Positions 43,012 through 50,754 of a DNA stretch of 64,000 nt are shown here, in pieces; position 1 is the stretch's first letter; each line of letters begins with the position of its first letter. The stretch is taken from positions 2,197,642-2,261,641 of the forward strand of contig CP051233.1 of assembly GCA_017792425.1 (NCBI GenBank). Reading direction: 5' to 3'. Source of the DNA: Thalassovita sp. (lineage in GTDB: Bacteria; Pseudomonadota; Alphaproteobacteria; Rhodobacterales; Rhodobacteraceae). The notes under the pieces were generated by a model that saw only the letters and a list, made by a program, of their open reading frames with translations, was not told where the DNA came from and did no database searches. Position numbers and translations under genes: made by a program.

Positions 43012-44754
43012 ATGTCAGACACCAAGAACATGTCCGGGCTGACCGAACTTCGAGAAGCGCGCAAGGAGTTCCGAAGCCTGCTCTGGTCTGCGGGATTCTT
43101 CAGCATCTTCCTGAATATCCTGATGCTTTCCGGCCCTCTGTTCATGCTGCTGACCTATGATCGTGTGCTCGGCTCTCGCTCGCAGGAAACGCTGCTGGCG
43201 CTGTTTGGCGTCGTGGCGTTCTTTTTCCTGGTCATGGGGCTTGTGGATTGGGCGCGCGGCCGGATGCTGACCCGGATGGGCGCAAATTTCCAGGCCAAGC
43301 TGGACCGGCGCGTGTTCTCTGCCCTGATCAAGAAAGCCGCCGTGGACCAGGACGTTCAGGAATTTTCCATCTCTGGCCGCCAGTTGAAAGACCTCGAAGC
43401 GGTGCAGCGGTTTTTCGGTTCACCGGTCTTTTCCTCTTTGTTCGATGCCCCGTGGGCACCGGTGTTCCTGCTGGGGATTTCGCTGTTCCACCCCTGGCTG
43501 GGCGTCATGGCCACCCTTGGCGGCGGCCTGCTGATCCTGTCGGCGATCCTGAACCAGCTGACCACCAAGACCTACGCGATCAAGGCGAACGCCTCCAGCT
43601 ACATGGCTGATCGCTACTCGGAACAGTTGCAGAACGAGGCCGAAACCATCCGCAGCCTCGGCATGCAGTCCAACGCCTTCGACAACTGGGCCAAGACCCG
43701 TCACAAGGCGCTGCAGGAAATGGTCCGCTCGACCGACATGGGCGGCAGTTTCATGACTATTTCCAAGACCTTCCGGCTCTTTCTTCAATCGGCGATGCTG
43801 GCCCTTGGTGCCTATCTGGTGCTGCAGGGCGAAGTGACGCCGGGCGTCATGATCGCCTCCTCGCTGTTGCTGGGCCGTGCGTTGGCGCCGGTGGAAACCG
43901 TCGTCAACCAGTGGTCCACCGTACAGCGTGCCAAGATGGGCTGGGACAACCTGGCCGATCTGCTGACGGAAATCCCCGAAGACGCCGCGCCGGTGCAACT
44001 GCCGCGCCCCAGTGCCAAGCTGATCGTCAACCAGATCGTGGTCGCGCCGCCGAAAACGCGCACCCCGACCCTGCGCAATATCAGCTTTGGCATCCTGCCG
44101 GGCGAAGCCGTGGGCGTGATCGGCCCCAGCGGATCGGGTAAATCCACCCTTGCGCGGGCGCTGACAAACATCTGGCCCACCGCTTCCGGCAAGATCACGC
44201 TGGGCGGCGCGCCGCTGGACCAATACCATCCCGAAGAGCTGGCGCATTACATCGGCTACCTGCCGCAGCGCGTCACCCTGTTCGACGGCACCGTTGCCCA
44301 GAACATCGCGCGCCTTTCCGCCAACTTCGACTCGGAACGCGTGATCGAGGCTGCGAAAAAGGCCGCCGCGCATGAAATGATCCTGAAACTGTCCGAGGGC
44401 TACAACACCCCGGTCCGCACCATCGGCACCCAGTTGTCGGGCGGCCAGATCCAGCGGATCGGCCTGGCGCGGGCGCTGTACGGCAACCCGGTGCTGCTGG
44501 TCCTGGACGAACCCAATTCCAACCTGGACAACGAAGGGTCCGCCGCGCTGAACACGGCGATCGCGACCATGAAGGAAGAAGGCAACGCCGTGCTGATCAT
44601 GGCGCACCGCCCCTCTGCCATCAAGGAATGCGACAAGATCCTGATGCTGGAAGACGGCAACATGAAGGCCTGGGGACCGCGTGAAAAGGTCATGTCCGAC
44701 ATGCTGGCCTCGAATATCAAGGTTGTTCGCAAGACCGCAGGGGGTGTCGCATGA
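43012..44754 (+). CDS. Type I secretion ABC transporter (PrtD/HlyB-like permease-ATPase)
   Basis: 580 residues. An N-terminal membrane domain (about 30-310, six segments) precedes an ATPase domain with Walker A GPSGSGKST from residue 371, signature LSGGQIQRIGLARAL and Walker B LLVLDEPNSNLD. No C39-like peptidase domain is present, consistent with RTX export from a C-terminal signal. Ribosome site GCAGGGGGATTC. It overlaps the fusion-protein gene by 4 bp. Confidence 0.95.
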   Translation: MSDTKNMSGLTELREARKEFRSLLWSAGFFSIFLNILMLSGPLFMLLTYDRVLGSRSQETLLALFGVVAFFFLVMGLVDWARGRMLTRMGANFQAKLDRRVFSALIKKAAVDQDVQEFSISGRQLKDLEAVQRFFGSPVFSSLFDAPWAPVFLLGISLFHPWLGVMATLGGGLLILSAILNQLTTKTYAIKANASSYMADRYSEQLQNEAETIRSLGMQSNAFDNWAKTRHKALQEMVRSTDMGGSFMTISKTFRLFLQSAMLALGAYLVLQGEVTPGVMIASSLLLGRALAPVETVVNQWSTVQRAKMGWDNLADLLTEIPEDAAPVQLPRPSAKLIVNQIVVAPPKTRTPTLRNISFGILPGEAVGVIGPSGSGKSTLARALTNIWPTASGKITLGGAPLDQYHPEELAHYIGYLPQRVTLFDGTVAQNIARLSANFDSERVIEAAKKAAAHEMILKLSEGYNTPVRTIGTQLSGGQIQRIGLARALYGNPVLLVLDEPNSNLDNEGSAALNTAIATMKEEGNAVLIMAHRPSAIKECDKILMLEDGNMKAWGPREKVMSDMLASNIKVVRKTAGGVA

Positions 44755-46073
44755 GCGCGCAGACGACAGATACGGGTTTCGGCTTCTCGCTGTTCCTTCC
44801 CAAGCTGATCGGATTCGGCAGCATCATCATGCTGCTGGGCGGGTTCGCCACATGGGCGATGCTGGCGCAGATCGACGGTGCGGTCGTGGCCTCTGGCCGG
44901 ATCATCATCGACCGCAACCGCCAGGCTGTTCAGCATCAGGTCGGCGGTATCGTGGACCAGATCTTCGTGGCCGAGGGCGATTCCGTCAAAGCGGGCGCAA
45001 CGCTGGTGAAACTGGACCCGACCCTGACCCTGTCCGAACTGGCCATCGTCGAAGGCCAGCTTTACGAACTGATGGCCCGCCGCGGACGGCTAGAAGCGGA
45101 ACGCGATCAGGCGGACATTGTCGAGTTTGACCCGCAACTTATTGAAGCGGCACAGTTAAACCCGGACGTGATGGATCTGATGGACGGCCAGGCCCGCCTG
45201 TTCGAAGCCCGTCTGGACAGCCTCGACAAATCCGTGACCCAGCTGGCCAACCAGCGCGAACAGCTTGAAAACCAGATCGGCGGCATTGATGCGCAAATGG
45301 CCTCGGCCGCGAAGCAGTTGACCCTGATCCAGGAAGAAGCCCACAACCAGGAAATCCTGCTGAAAAAGGGCCTGGCCCAGACCAGCCGCGTCCTGAACCT
45401 GCAGCGCGAAGCCGCCCGCCTGGCCGGCCTCGAAGGCGAACTGACCGCCCGCCGCGCGCAGGCCATGCAGCAGATCGCCGAGATCAGCATCCAGGAACTG
45501 CGCCTGCATTCCCAGCGCCGCGAAGAGGCAATCAGCACCCTGCGCGACCTGGGCTTCAACGAAATGGAAATGACGGAACGCCGCCGCGCCCTGATGACCC
45601 AGCTGGACCGCATGGACATCAAGGCCCCGATCAGTGGCGTCGTCTACGACCTGCGCCTGTTCGGCCCCCGGTCCGTCATTCGTCCGGCGGACGCGGTGAT
45701 GTACATCATCCCGCAGGACCGCCCGCTGATCATCGAAGCCGAGGTCAACACGATTGACATCGACAAGATTTACACCAACCAGGAAGTGGTGCTGCGCTTC
45801 GCTTCCTTCGACATGCGCTCGACCCCGGACCTGTTTGGCCGTGTGACGCGCGTGTCGCCCGACGCTTTCAACGATCCGCAAACGGGTCGTTCCTACTATC
45901 GAACCGAGATTGAACTTCCTAACGCCGAGGTCGCCAAGCTGCCCGAGGGTCAGTCATTGATCCCCGGTATGCCGGCGGAAACCTTCATCCGCACGGGCGA
46001 GTATACTCCCTTTGCATACCTGACAAGACCGGTCACCCGTTATTTCCAACGGGCGATGCGGGACGACGGCTAA
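44751..46073 (+). CDS. HlyD-family periplasmic adaptor (type I secretion membrane fusion protein)
   Basis: 440 residues. One N-terminal membrane segment (about 22-42) is followed by a lipoyl-like half (NRQAVQHQVGGIVDQIFVAEGDSVKAG), a long coiled coil (about 130-270) and a C-terminal beta-barrel with IKAPISGVVYDL. It links the ABC transporter to a TolC-type outer-membrane channel, which is not encoded here. Translationally coupled to the transporter. Confidence 0.95.
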   Translation: MSAQTTDTGFGFSLFLPKLIGFGSIIMLLGGFATWAMLAQIDGAVVASGRIIIDRNRQAVQHQVGGIVDQIFVAEGDSVKAGATLVKLDPTLTLSELAIVEGQLYELMARRGRLEAERDQADIVEFDPQLIEAAQLNPDVMDLMDGQARLFEARLDSLDKSVTQLANQREQLENQIGGIDAQMASAAKQLTLIQEEAHNQEILLKKGLAQTSRVLNLQREAARLAGLEGELTARRAQAMQQIAEISIQELRLHSQRREEAISTLRDLGFNEMEMTERRRALMTQLDRMDIKAPISGVVYDLRLFGPRSVIRPADAVMYIIPQDRPLIIEAEVNTIDIDKIYTNQEVVLRFASFDMRSTPDLFGRVTRVSPDAFNDPQTGRSYYRTEIELPNAEVAKLPEGQSLIPGMPAETFIRTGEYTPFAYLTRPVTRYFQRAMRDDG

Positions 46074-46104
46074 CAGACGGACAAGTCATCCGGTGAAAAC
46101 CGGA

Positions 46105-46280
46105 AGCGGGCTGAAACATTCCCGCTGCCGGACACCCGAACCAGGGTTGCTTGACGCCCTGGGTCGGTTCGAAACGGGAAAGGCTGGAGCCTTGCTCCGA
46201 GCCCCCGAGCCAGAGGGCCACGGCCCTGCCGACCCTCTGGCCAACGCTCCCTGCGCGACCATTCCGGTGGTCGTGCAGGG
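46105..46280 (+). repeat. Array of five consecutive hairpins upstream of the RTX gene
   Basis: Stems, each separated by 7-20 bp: AGCGGG/CCCGCT (46105-46126), CCAGGG/CCCTGG (46141-46162), GGAGC/GCTCC with outer GGC/GCC (46182-46203), CCAGAGGG/CCCTCTGG (46210-46240) and a 13-bp stem CCCTGCGCGACCA/TGGTCGTGCAGGG (46249-46280). None has a T run. The array fills part of the 456-bp gap 46074-46529. It could be a structured leader, a small RNA or an mRNA segmentation element; I see no protein gene in the gap. Confidence 0.6.
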
Positions 46281-46529
46281 AGCTGATTCTGCTTTCAAAA
46301 TCAGTGATTTCACCGCCCTGACAAATCAGGCGAAAAAAAGGCAACTTTTTGCAAAGATTAGGAATTTTACCCCCAAATGAGGGTATTTGAGACAGTAAAT
46401 GAATGGCTCACTGGAAAGGTGATCGGGGTCCACTTGATTCCTCGGTCGCGCGCGAAAACCGCACATAAATTTGTTTGTGACTCCTGCGGTCAAGCGTTTC
46501 TTGAAAACCAAATCTTGGGGGTAATTACT

Positions 46530-48623
46530 ATGGCCTTTAATATGAAAACCCTGTCCGAAGCATGGGCGCTGGTTTCCGGCACCTGGCTCGGCGGTACACC
46601 GAATACTGACAGTGCCGATTTCAACGAGCTGGCAAACACCAACAAAGGCAAAGGCCTTGGCGGTGACGACCACATTCGCGGCAACGCAAACACCAACGTG
46701 ATCGCCGGCAACGGCGGCAACGACCTGCTGCGCGGCGACGGCGGCGGTGACTACCTGTTCGGCGGCTCCGGCGACGACATCCTGATGGGTGACGAGTTCT
46801 GGCAGGACCCGGCAATGCACGGCAACGACGAGCTGAACGGCGGAACTGGCCGTGACATGCTGGCCGGCGGCGGCGGCAACGACAGCCTGGACGGTGATGA
46901 CGGCGACGACATCCTGATCGGTGGTTCGGGCGACGACTGCCTGACGGGCGGCGACGGCAACGACACCCTGCTGGGTGGGTCGGACGATGACCTGATGATT
47001 GGCGGCGCAGGCGATGACTGCATGGCTGGTCAGGCAGGCGACGACAAGATGAAGGGTCGCGCAGGCGACGACTTCATGACCGGTGGTGAAGGCGACGACA
47101 CCCTGTACGGTAACGGCGGTCACGACAGCCTTGCCGGTAACGCAGGCTGCGACTACATCCATGCCGGTTCCGGCAACGACTTCGCCTCTGGCGGGTCGGG
47201 CGATGACACCATCCGCGGCTACAACGGCAACGACACCATCTTCGGTGACGCTGGCGATGACGCCCTGCTGGGTCAGCGCGGCAACGACCTGATCTACGGT
47301 GGTGAAGGCAACGACAACATCCAGGGTGGTGCTGACAACGACCGTATCGATGGTGGCACCGGCAACGATGTTATCGAAGGCAACGACAACGCTGACTGCA
47401 TCAGAGGCGGTGACGGCGATGACCTGATCTACGGTGACAACGCCAACGGGTTCGTCGCTCTGGGCGAAGCCAGCGACCTGATCTCCGGTGGTGAAGGCAA
47501 CGACACCATCCACGGTGGTGAAGATGACGACGAAGTCAACGGCGACGCAGGCGACGACGTGATCAACGGTAACGTCGGCAACGACACCCTGTCCGGTGAC
47601 GGTGGCCACGACACTGTCCACGGTAACGAAGGCGACGACCACATCCACGGTGGCGACGGCAAAGACGCACTGTACGGTGACGAAGGCAACGACGTGATCG
47701 ACGGCGACGGCGACGACGACTACATCAGCGGTGGCGAAGGCGACGACTGCCTGGATGGCGGTGACGGCCACGACGTCGTGAATGGCGACGAAGGCAACGA
47801 CACCCTGGACGGTGGCGCTGGTTCGGACACCATGGACGGTGGCGACGGCGACGACTTCCTCTACGGTAACGGCGGCGTTGACGTCCTCTACGGTGACATG
47901 GGCCAAGAAGGCGGCGGCATGGACGTCCTGCTGGGTGGGGCCAACAACGACGAGCTGCACGGTGGTAAGGAAACTGACTGCCTGATCTCTGACCGTGGTA
48001 ACGAAACCATGTGGGGTGAAGCAGACGGCGACGACTTTGTCTTCGGCTACGGAGTGGACAACGACGGTGACGAAATCTGCGATGAAGTCATCATCACCAA
48101 CCTGGGCGATGACACCATCAAGGACTTCGACTACTTCAACAACCAAGACCGTCTGGTGTTCCACACCACCACGGATGTGGGCGCAATGACCTCCACCGTG
48201 TCGGGCGACGACGTGATCATCCACTACGCTGGTGGGTCTGTCACGGTCGAAAACCTGATGAACACCCTGCGTGCTCATGGTCTGAACGACGACGATCCGC
48301 TGTTCCACGAAAGCAAGGTCATGTCGTACCTGCTGCAGATGGGCGAAGACGAAGAAAGCCCGGACGACGGCAAGGGCATCATCTACTTCGAAGACAAGTG
48401 CGTCGAGATCCCGGATTGCGAAGCAGATCGTCCGGATACCGAATGGAACGCAGAACCGGTGTATATCGAGAACTGCTACGAAACTCTGTCGACCGAAGAC
48501 GTTGGTGACACCACCATCTTCACCAACGAGCTGGAAGTTGCTGGCTGGTATGTTGAGCAGGACGCAAACGTCCAGATCAGCTTCGACCAACTCTGCATCA
48601 ACCTGCTGGCAGAAGAGATCTAA
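46530..48623 (+). CDS. RTX calcium-binding secreted protein with 11 cysteines
   Basis: 697 residues, start ATG 46530 after TTGGGGGTAATTACT. No signal peptide. From about residue 45 to 500 it is made of nonapeptide GGxGxDxLx repeats (GGSGDDILM, GGEGNDTIH), which bind Ca2+ in a beta-roll. An acidic C-terminal region (about 510-697) follows and ends ISFDQLCINLLAEEI. No catalytic domain is visible. RTX proteins usually lack cysteine; here there are 11, several inside repeats (GDDCLTGG, GDDCMAGQ, GDDCLDGG). It is the likely substrate of the transporter just upstream. Confidence 0.92.
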   Translation: MAFNMKTLSEAWALVSGTWLGGTPNTDSADFNELANTNKGKGLGGDDHIRGNANTNVIAGNGGNDLLRGDGGGDYLFGGSGDDILMGDEFWQDPAMHGNDELNGGTGRDMLAGGGGNDSLDGDDGDDILIGGSGDDCLTGGDGNDTLLGGSDDDLMIGGAGDDCMAGQAGDDKMKGRAGDDFMTGGEGDDTLYGNGGHDSLAGNAGCDYIHAGSGNDFASGGSGDDTIRGYNGNDTIFGDAGDDALLGQRGNDLIYGGEGNDNIQGGADNDRIDGGTGNDVIEGNDNADCIRGGDGDDLIYGDNANGFVALGEASDLISGGEGNDTIHGGEDDDEVNGDAGDDVINGNVGNDTLSGDGGHDTVHGNEGDDHIHGGDGKDALYGDEGNDVIDGDGDDDYISGGEGDDCLDGGDGHDVVNGDEGNDTLDGGAGSDTMDGGDGDDFLYGNGGVDVLYGDMGQEGGGMDVLLGGANNDELHGGKETDCLISDRGNETMWGEADGDDFVFGYGVDNDGDEICDEVIITNLGDDTIKDFDYFNNQDRLVFHTTTDVGAMTSTVSGDDVIIHYAGGSVTVENLMNTLRAHGLNDDDPLFHESKVMSYLLQMGEDEESPDDGKGIIYFEDKCVEIPDCEADRPDTEWNAEPVYIENCYETLSTEDVGDTTIFTNELEVAGWYVEQDANVQISFDQLCINLLAEEI

Positions 48624-48651
48624 GCCACAGAACTTCGGTTCAGAAAAAAAG

Positions 48652-48673
48652 GAGCGCCCCGAAAGGGGCGCTC
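48652..48673. terminator. Bidirectional terminator between RTX and glutamate dehydrogenase genes
   Basis: GAGCGCCCC-GAAA-GGGGCGCTC is a perfect 9-bp stem with a stable tetraloop. On the plus strand TTACTCTTT follows; on the minus strand a run of seven T follows. Confidence 0.92.
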
Positions 48674-48748
48674 TTACTCTTTGGGGGGCGGGTCAGGCTG
48701 GGGTCTTGTGACCGTCCCTGCCCCACGCCGATGCTGACCGGTAGCGAA

Positions 48749-48777
48749 TCGTACGGTTCAAAGCCTGAACCGTACGA
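48749..48777. other. Perfect 12-bp hairpin just 3' of the glutamate dehydrogenase gene
   Basis: TCGTACGGTTCA and TGAACCGTACGA are perfect inverted repeats with a 5-nt loop, 9 bp after the dehydrogenase stop. There is no T run, and a separate canonical terminator lies 76 bp further on. It may protect the mRNA 3' end or be a protein-binding palindrome. Confidence 0.7.
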
Positions 48778-48786
48778 CTTGACAGG

Positions 48787-50217
48787 TTAAAGACCTTTTG
48801 CCCGATAGCTCTTTGCGATCCGTTCGATCGACACCATGAAGGCCGCGACGCGCAGATCCTCTACGTCTTGGCGTCCATGCCAGGTTTCCCGCATCGAATT
48901 GTAGGCCGCCCGCATCGTGTCATCCAGACCCGAGCGCACCAGTTCCAGCTCATCCGCGCCCCGCAGGTACTTCGCCTTGAAATCCGGCGTCATGGACCAC
49001 GCATCCCCCAGATATCGGTCCAGCCGCTCCAATTCGTCTACCACTAGTTTGTGCCGCGCCTCTTCCTGGCGGCGCTGCATCCGGCCAAAGCGGATGTGGT
49101 TCAGGTTCTTGACCCATTCGAAATAGGACACGGTGACACCGCCGGCGTTGGCATAAAGGTCTGGAATGATGACAGTTCCCTTGGCGCGCAGGATCTCGTC
49201 AGCACCGGCAGTCACCGGGCCGTTGGCGGCCTCGATGATCAGCGGCGCCTTGATCCGCGCAGCATTCCCCGTATGGATCACCCCCTCCAGCGCAGCCGGG
49301 ATCAAGATGTCGCACTCCATTTCCAGAACCTCTGCGCCGTTCTCGGTAAAGTCTGCGTCCGGGAAACCCTTCACACCGCCATGCCCACCGATCCAGTCAC
49401 GAACCGCGTCGATATCGAAACCGTCTTTGCTGATGATCGCGCCGTCGCGCTCTACGATGGCGATGACCTTGGCGCCATCCTCTTGCGTCAGGAATTTCGC
49501 CGCGTGATAACCAACGTTGCCAAGCCCCTGAACAATAACGCGTTTCCCGTCCAGCGTGCCATCCAGACAGGCCATCTTCACGTCTTCTGGATGCCGGAAA
49601 AATTCGCGAAGCGCATATTGCACACCGCGGCCCGTCGCCTCTACCCGGCCCTGAATACCACCCGCGTGAACGGGTTTACCGGTGACACAGGCGTTCACGT
49701 TCAACTCGTTGGTGTTCATGCGTTTGTACTGATCAGCGATCCAGGCCATTTCGCGCTCGCCGGTGCCCATGTCCGGGGCCGGCACGTTCTGGGCGGGGCT
49801 GATCAGGTCGCGCTTGGCCAGCTCATAGGCGAAACGGCGGGTGATCTGTTCCAGTTCATGTTCTTCCCATTCCAACGGGTTGATGCGCAGCCCGCCCTTG
49901 GACCCGCCGAAGGGCGCCTCGACCAGCGCGCATTTATAGGTCATCAGCGCCGCCAGCGCCTCTACCTCGTCCTGGTTCACCGCCATCGCATAGCGAATAC
50001 CGCCCTTGACCGGCTCCATATGTTCCGAATGGACCGACCGATAGCCGGTAAAGGTGTGGATCTTGCCGCGCAGACGGACCCCGAACCGCACGGTATAGGT
50101 CGAGTTGCAGACCCGGATTTTTTCCTCCAGCCCCGGCGAAAGGTCCATCAGCGCCACCGCGCGATTGAACATCAGGTCCACTGACTCGCGAAAGCTCTTT
50201 TCGTTTTGCATGTGCAT
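48787..50217 (-). CDS. Glu/Leu/Phe/Val-type glutamate dehydrogenase
   Basis: 476 residues. Substrate-binding blocks KGGIRYAM, MTYKCALVEAPFGGSKGG and PAPDMGTGEREM precede a Rossmann motif VQGLGNVGYHAAKF and EAANGPVTAGAD. It interconverts glutamate and 2-oxoglutarate plus ammonia. ATG 50217 is preferred because GGAG lies 8 bp upstream; a second ATG two codons on is possible. It lies downstream of a TAXI-TRAP transporter, suggesting glutamate catabolism or nitrogen recycling. Confidence 0.93.
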   Translation of the reverse strand: MHMQNEKSFRESVDLMFNRAVALMDLSPGLEEKIRVCNSTYTVRFGVRLRGKIHTFTGYRSVHSEHMEPVKGGIRYAMAVNQDEVEALAALMTYKCALVEAPFGGSKGGLRINPLEWEEHELEQITRRFAYELAKRDLISPAQNVPAPDMGTGEREMAWIADQYKRMNTNELNVNACVTGKPVHAGGIQGRVEATGRGVQYALREFFRHPEDVKMACLDGTLDGKRVIVQGLGNVGYHAAKFLTQEDGAKVIAIVERDGAIISKDGFDIDAVRDWIGGHGGVKGFPDADFTENGAEVLEMECDILIPAALEGVIHTGNAARIKAPLIIEAANGPVTAGADEILRAKGTVIIPDLYANAGGVTVSYFEWVKNLNHIRFGRMQRRQEEARHKLVVDELERLDRYLGDAWSMTPDFKAKYLRGADELELVRSGLDDTMRAAYNSMRETWHGRQDVEDLRVAAFMVSIERIAKSYRAKGL

Positions 50218-50322
50218 TGCACTTCTCCATTGGCATTTCCCTTTGCATTGGGAAAGCTTCTTCGGTCGCCGGCCCCACCACGGGACCGGCGTTATTCTTC
50301 GTTTCTTATTGCAGGTTGGTTC

Positions 50323-50754
50323 CTAGCGGATGACCAATACCGATACCGGGGCGTGACGGACGACATGCGACGCGTTCGACCCCAGCAGGTAATCGCGGAT
50401 CGCCGGTTTGTGCGACCCGATTACGATCAGATCACTTCCGGCGGCTTCAGCGACGCGCAGCACCTCCTGATAGACCTTGCCCGAGGCGACCTCGTGGCGG
50501 ATGGATTTGTTGGCTTCGGCCCCGATGACCTCTGTCACAAATTTCTCAAGGTCGGACCGCGCCTGGTCCATCGCCTTTTCCAGGTAATCCTCGGGGAAAA
50601 AATCGGCCACTTCGCCAACCCCGAAGTTCGGCACGACGGAAAGCACGTCCAGTTGCGCCCCATCCAGTTTGGCCAGCTTATGCGCCGTTTCCAGTAGCTT
50701 ACGGCTCTGGTCTGGCTGGTTCAGGTCCAATGCGCAAAGAATGCAGGTGCTCAT
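50323..50754 (-). CDS. UspA-family universal stress protein, TRAP-associated
   Basis: 143 residues, single Usp domain. The ATP-binding loop reads IGSHKPAIRDYLLGSNASHVV, close to the G-x2-G-x9-G(S/T) pattern but with GSH at its first part, so nucleotide binding is likely but not certain. It overlaps the TRAP permease stop by 4 bp. Usp proteins coupled to TRAP transporters (such as TeaD with TeaABC) modulate transport; a similar role is inferred. Confidence 0.9.
   Translation of the reverse strand: MSTCILCALDLNQPDQSRKLLETAHKLAKLDGAQLDVLSVVPNFGVGEVADFFPEDYLEKAMDQARSDLEKFVTEVIGAEANKSIRHEVASGKVYQEVLRVAEAAGSDLIVIGSHKPAIRDYLLGSNASHVVRHAPVSVLVIR

Noticed and set aside
46377..46529. Possible N-terminal extension of the RTX protein carrying a CDSC zinc-ribbon-like motif
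   Set aside because: Start at 46377 has no ribosome site, while ATG 46530 has GGGGG at good spacing. RTX proteins of this type begin directly without such an extension.
46530..48050. Regular short repeats that might be read as a CRISPR or satellite array
   Set aside because: The periodicity is 27 bp (nine codons), in frame with RTX motifs, and the units vary at synonymous positions. It is coding repetition.
46326..48590. Long open frame (754 codons) on the minus strand opposite the RTX gene
   Set aside because: Val/Ala-rich mirror of the nonapeptide repeats. No ribosome site and no domain.
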